Below, one piece after another: positions 57,481 through 64,000 of a DNA stretch of 64,000 bases. Made by a program: the position numbers and the translations under genes. The notes below the pieces were generated by a model. It was not told the DNA's origin, searched no databases, and saw only the letters and a program-made list of their open reading frames with translations. The DNA is taken from contig JANPYM010000007.1 in the NCBI GenBank assembly GCA_025890175.1, positions 2,189,517-2,253,516 on the forward strand, given 5' to 3'. Within the stretch, counting starts at the first letter, position 1. Each line of letters starts with the position of its first letter. The DNA comes from Ciborinia camelliae (taxonomy: Eukaryota > Ascomycota > Leotiomycetes > Helotiales > Sclerotiniaceae).

Positions 57481-59270
57481 AAACAGGAGGCTTGTTTTGG
57501 AGCCCTCTATATCTTTGAAGACGGCACAATCATCTTCACCAACCAACTAACAAATGGCAACTACCAATGGATCCTATGCCATGAAGCATATGAACGATAG
57601 TAGAAGCGTCTAACTCAAATTTTGTGCTTGTCTAGCGTGCCTGGTAGAGGCAAACTATATATCTCCGTGTTTCCAGCTGAGCATCTAATGTCTTGAATCG
57701 AGATTTTGTTGGAGTTCATTGCAGCAATAAGGTGGCTAACTTCGAGGCCTTATCTTTCTTCTTCTCCAACAAAGACCTGTGGGTTCATCACTTACTTGTC
57801 GTCAGAGTACGATATCAGGGGCGGGAGGACTTTTAAAACCACTGCAGTGCTCTGGAAAATATTTGCTAAAATACTCATGGATCCTCGTCTGGGTCGTGTA
57901 TTTTGTTTTATCGATGCCCTTGACGAATGTGAACCGGAATCCCCAAGAGAATTTCTTTTCGATCTGGAATGTTTTCTTTCTGCGAACAACCCACCGTCAC
58001 CAAGAGACAGTTTCACAATTCTAATATCAAGTAGAGAGCAACCAGTCTTTGGCACGTCAGCTTTCTGCTAGTCTTGGGATCAATTTGAATGATCGCTTGA
58101 ATAAAGATGATCTGCGAATCTTGATCCGTTCTAGGATCGAAGGCGATGGGCAGATTCTGCAATCAAAATGAAAAGTCGCCGAAGTTCTCCCTGCTATTAA
58201 AATGCTCCCATCGTGGCTCTCCTCCACCTCCAGCGTTTGCTCACGGAGATTGGTAAAGGCATGCTAGAATGCAACGACGCCGTCAAGCAAAAGCTTCAGC
58301 GCTGACGTAGACTGTTATGGCGGGGCGTCGCACGATTCATGGATCTATCTGTCACAATTGAAGATTCATCGCCCATTGCCAATGGGCTATAGAAGACACG
58401 AATTGTGCGTTGGTCTGTTCACTACTGTGGCGATCTGCTCGCTACTGATTCTGCTTCTGATACAGTCAAACTCATACATCAATCTTTTAAAAATTACCTT
58501 CTGCAATTATCACAAAGGTCCGGCCCGAAAACCAGCCTCAATCAGTTCCAGATATCTGAGCCTTATGCACACCATGAGATAATCTCTCGATATTTTCAGC
58601 ATCCACAGACCGAATTTGAGCAACAGGAAGTGGATGAGCCCCTGTCCCAAACTTCCTTTACAGATGCAGCCAGTAGACAGCTGTCGCAGTATGCCTTTTT
58701 CAATAGATTGACAATGCTCGTCGCTGATATTGGACAGAATAGAGCCTGTCGATCCAGTTTTTGAACATATATGCTCTTTTTACACGGCAAAAGATGCGTC
58801 AAAGCTTGCAGCCAGGGGAACAACTTGTTCGGATTGTCAGTCGAATACGATAAGGCCTCGAGTCTCTGGATCCATCATTTTTACTGCAAATTGCTGCTCG
58901 GTTAGGAATTATTTCCCTTGCAGAAGCATTTTTCGTGGAGCACCCCTCTACTAAATGGCTCTACTTGAATCAAGCCTGGATCAAGTGTAAATATGACCAT
59001 ACTTTGAGTCCCATACGTTTCACGGTTCTCTGGACAACGATGCTGTTTATAGCAGTAGCTGGCCACCTGGATTTTGTCCACTTTTTAAGGCAAGAAGCCG
59101 CTAACGTATCCAGGGAGGCATAACAGCTTTGTTAGTTGATGTTATATATTGAAGACATGAGATGGTCAAGTTTCTCATTGATCATGGAGCAGATATAAAT
59201 GCTTCTGTGCAATCCGTACTCTTGAACTCCTTTTAATCCCCTGAACCCCTTCCTAATGCTGTGATTGGAA
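57481..59270 (+). pseudogene. Decayed NACHT-ankyrin (NLR-like) gene
   Basis: Fragments of one gene type appear in order but in different frames with stops between them. They are: FKTTAVLWKIFAKILMDPRL and GRVFCFIDALDECEPESPRE (57830-57957; NACHT Walker-B region), then SFTILISSRE (58009-58038); LNDRLNKDDLRILIRSRIEG near 58085-58145; RWSVHYCGDLL followed by DTVKLIHQSFKNYLLQLSQR (58405-58520), the typical post-NACHT segment; and an ankyrin unit HEMVKFLIDHGADINAS near 59155-59215. No intact P-loop is seen. At least five frame changes or stops interrupt it (for example after SAFC at 58069-58071 and after QSK near 58170). Orthologues would act as fungal intracellular receptors. This copy is almost certainly dead. 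Confidence 0.75.
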
Positions 59271-60078
59271 ACAAAGATGAGGATCATGTCAATATCCTTG
59301 TGAGATCAGGATTGGCGAGATGGTGTAGATCCAGCCGTGCAGATCCCCAAACACTGCCCAGATGGCGTAAATAATGGGACATGCTTAATTAGGCGAATTG
59401 CTAGACGAACTAGAATCTTCCGAGGTTATTATTAGTAGGTTGCGACTGATTATCTCCTAGCGTTTGTGATCAATGCAGCGCTGTCAGACCTCAACCACCA
59501 AATATCATACAGCAAAGGTAGGTGAAGGATCAAAGCTCAAGGAACTGAGACAAATCTCTATACAATCCATGAATACCTCTTAATACAATATCATATAGGA
59601 AATGATGATTTTAAGATCTTTTGCATCGTTCACGGAGATGTTCGGATAAACCGGAACTAGGGCCCTCTAGGGGTGAGGAATTTACTTTATATCAATCTTT
59701 ATGGAGATTCACCAAAGTATTTCACAATGATTATTGAAAAACAATGTCTCTGGGGGTAAAAATCCCGTCCCTTAAGCTAAGTGTCAAGACATTGAATCCT
59801 TCTGGCTTTGACTGTTTCAAACGGGTTTGAATGTTGCAGTCATATCAATTGATGATTGGGTGTATTATAACGTCTAAGTCCGGAAACAAGCCACACCCGC
59901 TCGTACCGATGCGCTAAAACCAACACGAAATCAGTAAAAACAACCACATTTCTCATCTCATCTCATCCTTTTCAAAAAAAAAAACATGATATGAACGTTA
60001 TATCATTTTGAGTCTGAAAACAAACCTCCTATTGTCCTCTAATATATTCAATGATATCCACGCAGTAATTTTGAATTC
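59271..60078. other. Intergenic, possibly the tail of the decayed NACHT-ankyrin gene
   Basis: Ankyrin-like scraps (NKDEDHVNILVRSG near 59270-59315) fade out. The rest is the AT-rich promoter of ATG22, with a poly-A run near 59976. Confidence 0.4.
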
Positions 60079-61977
60079 ATGGAAGATGGCGGTTCTGGGC
60101 TACGAGCCCCACGATACCCGGCAGAAGATACAACTCCAACGACAGACCGAGAGCTGAGAGGATTCTTTTGCTATGGACTTGCTGCTGAGGTTTTCGCTAT
60201 TTGTGCAGTTGGTATGTAACACTTTCCTCATTATAAATATTCTAAAGTTAATACGGTATACAGGTTCATTTTTACCCATCACATTAGAACAACTTGCTCG
60301 TGAACAAGGCGTTCTTTTTATTGACAAAGTCACACCTTGCACGGCGAAGAATGCAACCGCCATTGCAAATGCTACTGTCAACGCATTAATGTCGAGAGCC
60401 GAAGGCTCAGATACACATCAATGTATTGTCAACGTGTTTGGTACCGAATTGACAACAGCCAGTTTTGCAATGTACACGTTTTCTGCTTCTGTTTTTATGC
60501 AGGCGCTGGCCCTTGTCTCTGTCAGCTCGGTTGCGGATCATGGTATGTTTGTTCCTAATCCTAATATCTATTTTAAGCTGATGATTTTTCAGGTACCTGG
60601 CGTAAGAAACTCCTGGCGGGTTTTGGATTTACGGGTTCTGTGTCTGCTATGCTTTTCCTCCTAGTAGTTCCACGCATTTTTGTCGTAGGATCTTTGTTGA
60701 CTGTTATTTGTGTTGTGTGCCTTGGGTGCTCATTTGTCATTCTTAATTCGTACTTGCCACTACTTGTTTTGAACCATCCAATTGTTCAAAGCGATGAAGT
60801 TCATTCAAATGGATTTTCGTCTATTCCCCTTAAGCCGATCCCTCCCGGACAAAACAGTCAAAAACCAGCTGAAAATTTCCGCAAAGAGATCGGGAAGCAA
60901 ATTGATATAGGATCCAAAGCCGATTCCTCAGATCTTCAACTCTCCACAAAGATCTCGGCCAAAGGAGTAGGGATTGGATACATGGCTGCAGTTTCCGTGC
61001 AAGTTGTTTGCATCTTTATTTTGTATATCATGAACAAGTCGGGAGTTTCATCAACACTCCCTCTCCGAACAGTGCTGTTTTTTGTCGGATCTTGGTGGCT
61101 TACATTTACCATTCCATCGATCATGTGGCTCCGAGATAGACCTGGACCTGCGCTACCAACAGCTCTGTATGAAGGACGAGCTTTATTCCGTACTTGTATA
61201 TCGTACACAATTTTCGCTTGGAAATCGCTGTGGAAAACAGTTAAGGTGGCCATCAAACTTCGGCAAGTTGTTATCTTTCTTGTCGCCTGGTTCCTTCTTT
61301 CGGATGCTGTGGCCACTATTTCTGCAACCGCAATCCTCTTCGCTAGAACCGAGTTACAGATGGGAACTGTAGCTGTCGCTGTACTTTCTATTGTAGCTAC
61401 CTGTTCAGGAATCGTTGGTGCCACAGTTTGGCCCATCATATCAAGGCGATTTACACTGAAGGCAAATCATATAATTGTCTGTTGTCTCTTACTTCTGGAA
61501 TTGGTTCCATTGTACGGACTTCTCGGTTTCCTACCGTTTGTACAAGCTTGGGGAGTTGGCGGTTTACAAAAGTGGTACGAGATCTACCCCCTAGGGATTA
61601 TCCACGGAGTGGTTATGGGTGGTCTCTCTTCATACTGTCGATCCTTTTATGGCCTTTTGATACCTCCCGGCAGTGAAGCTGCATTCTATGCATTATTCGC
61701 AATCACAGATAAAGGAAGCTCGGCTGTAGGACCAGCTATTGTAGGGAAAATTGTAGATGCAACAGGACAAATTCGACCGGCATTTGGATTTCTGGCGGTA
61801 CTAATCGCGTTGCCTATTCCTCTGATTTGGATGGTAGATGTCGAGAAAGGACAAGAAGATGCGATCCATATGGCTGGGCTGATGAAGACCATTGATGATG
61901 GACATGAAGAATTTGAGTTATATGAAGGATCGTCCGATGGACACGAAGCAGATGGGCTGATGAGAGATCATGATTAG
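60079..61977 (+). CDS. ATG22: Autophagy-related protein 22 (vacuolar amino-acid effluxer)
   Basis: Multi-span vacuolar membrane permease that releases amino acids after autophagic-body breakdown. Exons are 60079-60211, 60264-60542 and 60593-61977, giving about 598 aa. Seen: DRELRGFFCYGLAAEVFAIC, then GSFLPITLEQLAREQGVLF across junction 1 (family signature); CIVNVFGTELTTASFAMYTF; VSVSSVADHGTWRKKLLAGF across junction 2; ILNSYLPLLVLNHP; KGVGIGYMAAVSVQVVCIFI; VVIFLVAWFLLSDAVATISA; YPLGIIHGVVMGGLSSYCRS; and GSSAVGPAIVGKIVDATGQI, then RPAFGFLA. There are about ten to twelve hydrophobic spans, with an acidic polar tail. Start and both introns are unambiguous. Confidence 0.95.
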
Positions 61978-62343
61978 ATGAGTGTGTATTTCATAATTAT
62001 AATAGATGAGATTTGAATTTTTTTATTTGGAGTATTGACAAAGTGCACAAGACGATAACTAATTCATGATACCACCATAAGCTGACATCAGTCTTACTTT
62101 GCTCCGAGAATATCGCTGAATCAGCATTCCAAATCCTACTCAATGTCAGCAAGTTGCATTAGCTCTCCCGCTGATATGGGACTAATTCGGACCCGACAGA
62201 TCTTAACCCCGCAATGTATGTAATAAGGATGGGTCAGCTCTCTGCATTTCAATCTTTCACAGGCGTTCAAGATGTTTTTAACAACACTTGCTTTATTATC
62301 GATAGGCTATACAACAAAGCCGTTACTTCCGTCGTCCCAAACC
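61978..62343. other. Intergenic between ATG22 and the bZIP gene
   Basis: No gene. An in-frame upstream ATG for the bZIP frame lies at 62272; sequence between it and 62344 may be leader or an N-terminal extension. Confidence 0.4.
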
Positions 62344-63255
62344 ATGAATATTGATGAAACACCACGTATCGAGATCCAGCCTATGCCACAGAGATCACAC
62401 GTCCAGAATCATGGGGAAGATTGGACTGGTACTAACAGTACCGATACGAGGAGGAAATTACAAAATCGTTTGAACCAACGAGCTTCTCGTTTGTACCACC
62501 TTGATGAAATATCAATCGTCTATCTGTATTAACCCCCTTCATTAGGGAAACGTAGAAAGACCGAATTGAGAAAGCCTGAAGCGACAAGTAAAGTAACAGG
62601 AGTACAGTGTCCTGTGATCCTTGGTCCCTCACCACCACCTGCTGCAAAAGAGGAGTGTGGTATTGCTCGAACAGATCTCCAACGTATCCTCTCTTCCAAA
62701 TGTTTCAATACCTATATCACCAAGACGACGATCCCAGCAGATTCCTACCTCCTCCCCCTCCTTCACTTCAACGTGATCCGTGCGTTGATCGTCAATGTGG
62801 AGATTCTCAAGTTACCACTTAGTCGTATGGATGAGGATCTTCTCTCTCCCTTCAACACCCCATCCTCGTCACCGGATTCCCCGGATTTATCACACCTCCC
62901 ACTAGCACTCCAACCTACCAATCTACAAATCTCAATGGAACACCATCCTGAGATTGATATTTTGCCATTTCCGCAGTGTAGAGATAATCTTCTTGCGGCA
63001 CTATCGAGAGGTGATGGCCAGTGGGATGATGTGGACTTTTGTCGTGATATCATGTATGGGGTTGAGGGTGGAGATGGGCGGACGGGATTGATTGTTTGGG
63101 GGGATCCGTGGGTAGCGAGTAGTTGGGAGGTCGAGGAGAAGTTTGCGAGGAAATGGGCGTGGTTGTTGAGAGGGTGTAGGGAGTTGTTTGAGAGCACTAA
63201 TAAGCGGAGGAATGGAAGAGGTGAGCGGGGACTCATTATTGGGGAAGTTTCTTGA
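62344..63255 (+). CDS. bZIP-type transcription factor with DUF3425 domain
   Basis: Nuclear regulator. Exons are 62344-62488 and 62546-63255, with a 57-bp phase-1 intron (donor GTTTGT), giving about 284 aa. Splicing joins the basic region TDTRRKLQNRLNQRAS to RKRRKTELRKPEA, forming the N-x-x-x-A-x-x-x-R core of fungal bZIP proteins. A long leucine zipper is not obvious. The rest is a DUF3425 domain: LLPLLHFNVIRALIVNVEIL; LPLALQPTNLQISMEHHPEI, then DILPFPQCRDNLL; and GLIVWGDPWVASSWEVEEKF, then ARKWAWLLRGCRELFESTNKRR. The alternative ATG at 62272 would add 24 mainly hydrophobic residues, which is less likely for a nuclear protein. A GTGAGC donor near the C-terminus leaves a further exon possible. 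The target genes are unknown. Confidence 0.85.
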
Positions 63256-64000
63256 TGCGGTTTCAACCAGAGGATTGCGAATGGCAGTCTGCACTGATTC
63301 AAAGAGGCGGATAGCTGAAAGAATGACGAGAGAAGCAAGCCCAAGACGGTATTTGAAAGATAGGTTGGGTATTCAAACCAGTAAGTGGTCTTCATGAACA
63401 AAGCTAGGCACGAGTCCAATACTAACTTGACGCAGACTTTCCAGACACATCAGTCCATGATTTTAATTTAGATATCCGGGCTACATGCTATGGACTGTGG
63501 AGCTGGAGTCCACTTTCTGAAATCATTCCATGGTACCAGAACACCATACTGGTAAAGTCAAGCAGAATGCCAATACAAATACCATATTCGTCAAGAAAGG
63601 AGAAATATATCCAGCATTAACTATCCAAGGAGCAACATCCTTAGATACTCCATAACCCCGACGATTTTATTAGTCGTGGTATCAACGAATATCGACCTGC
63701 CACCTGCCGATAAAAGTCGATTGAATAGGTAGAAGAGATCTATTCTACTTAACTTCAGTATATGCTATGTAATACCTACTAGTGGATCGCGCTTACTATT
63801 GCTGGGTTGGGGAACAGGGACTGAATGGCCCCCTTTGCAGATGCTTCAACGAACTGATGGCTACCAAGCTCTTTCATGATCTCCGTGTCGAGATAGATCT
63901 TGGTTTGAAGGAGTAGCTCCAAATCTTTGGGAGCCTGTGTGTTTTGTTTGGGATGGGTCTTTTTATAGTATTTAGGCAAGGCAAATCGGCATTATACTCA
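63256..64000. other. Right-edge sequence, no assigned gene
   Basis: The open frame continuing to 63397 in another phase could be an alternative 3' exon of the bZIP gene. A minus-strand frame at 63779-63979 is not recognised. Nothing else is supported. Confidence 0.35.

Noticed and set aside
62272..62343. Upstream in-frame ATG of the bZIP gene as a signal peptide start
   Set aside because: A hydrophobic leader on a nuclear bZIP/DUF3425 protein is implausible. The downstream ATG gives a normal N-terminus.

Overview
The window looks like nuclear DNA of a filamentous ascomycete. Genes are monocistronic on both strands. They carry short introns (about 50-120 bp) with GT-AG borders and CTAAC-like branch sites, and intergenic DNA is AT-rich. 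The gene set (DMATS prenyltransferase, UMTA-type methyltransferase, SUN-family wall protein, HeLo-like/ankyrin and NACHT/ankyrin sequences, a DUF4419 relic, a DUF3425 bZIP) fits Pezizomycotina, and my guess is Leotiomycetes (Sclerotiniaceae-like). The genus is inference only. Gene models below were built by hand from open frames, splice signals and family motifs.

Layout. 0.4-7.4 kb: a probable secondary-metabolite cluster fragment, consisting of an aromatic (indole-type) prenyltransferase, a SAM methyltransferase and a 14-TM-like MFS exporter. An AT-rich element with imperfect terminal inverted repeats lies between the first two. No backbone synthase is visible, so it may lie left of the window. 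7.4-13.4 kb: gene-poor, with a dispersed repeat, a row of three hairpins, one multi-span membrane protein gene and a truncated copy of the next gene. 13.4-20.5 kb: a zinc-finger/coiled-coil gene, DPH5, SNU23, an FlbE-like gene and a small coiled-coil gene. 20.5-25.7 kb: gene desert with a decayed DUF4419 gene and a second repeat copy. 25.7-28.6 kb: a small secreted eight-cysteine protein and HIS5. 29.8-35.3 kb: a 2EXR protein, a double zinc-knuckle protein and the AP-2 sigma subunit. 35.5-39.2 kb: an uncertain hypothetical gene and a dense block of simple repeats. 39.2-45.3 kb: a reticulon, a 352-bp TA-flanked MITE and an extended SDR with a probable GC-AG intron. 46-64 kb: an IF3-like basic protein, a HeLo-like/ankyrin gene, a SUN wall protein, PPM1, a wrecked NACHT-ankyrin gene, ATG22 and a bZIP-DUF3425 regulator.

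How it works together. Only the first three genes look functionally linked (prenylate, methylate, export). The rest is ordinary chromosome: diphthamide synthesis, splicing, histidine synthesis, endocytic coat, ER shape, PP2A methylation, vacuolar amino-acid efflux and cell wall. Between these genes lie islands of fast-evolving sequence (NLR-type genes, decayed genes, a candidate effector, MITEs). Several gene pairs are divergent and share a short promoter region: DPH5/SNU23, 2EXR/zinc-knuckle, SDR/IF3-like and SUN/PPM1.
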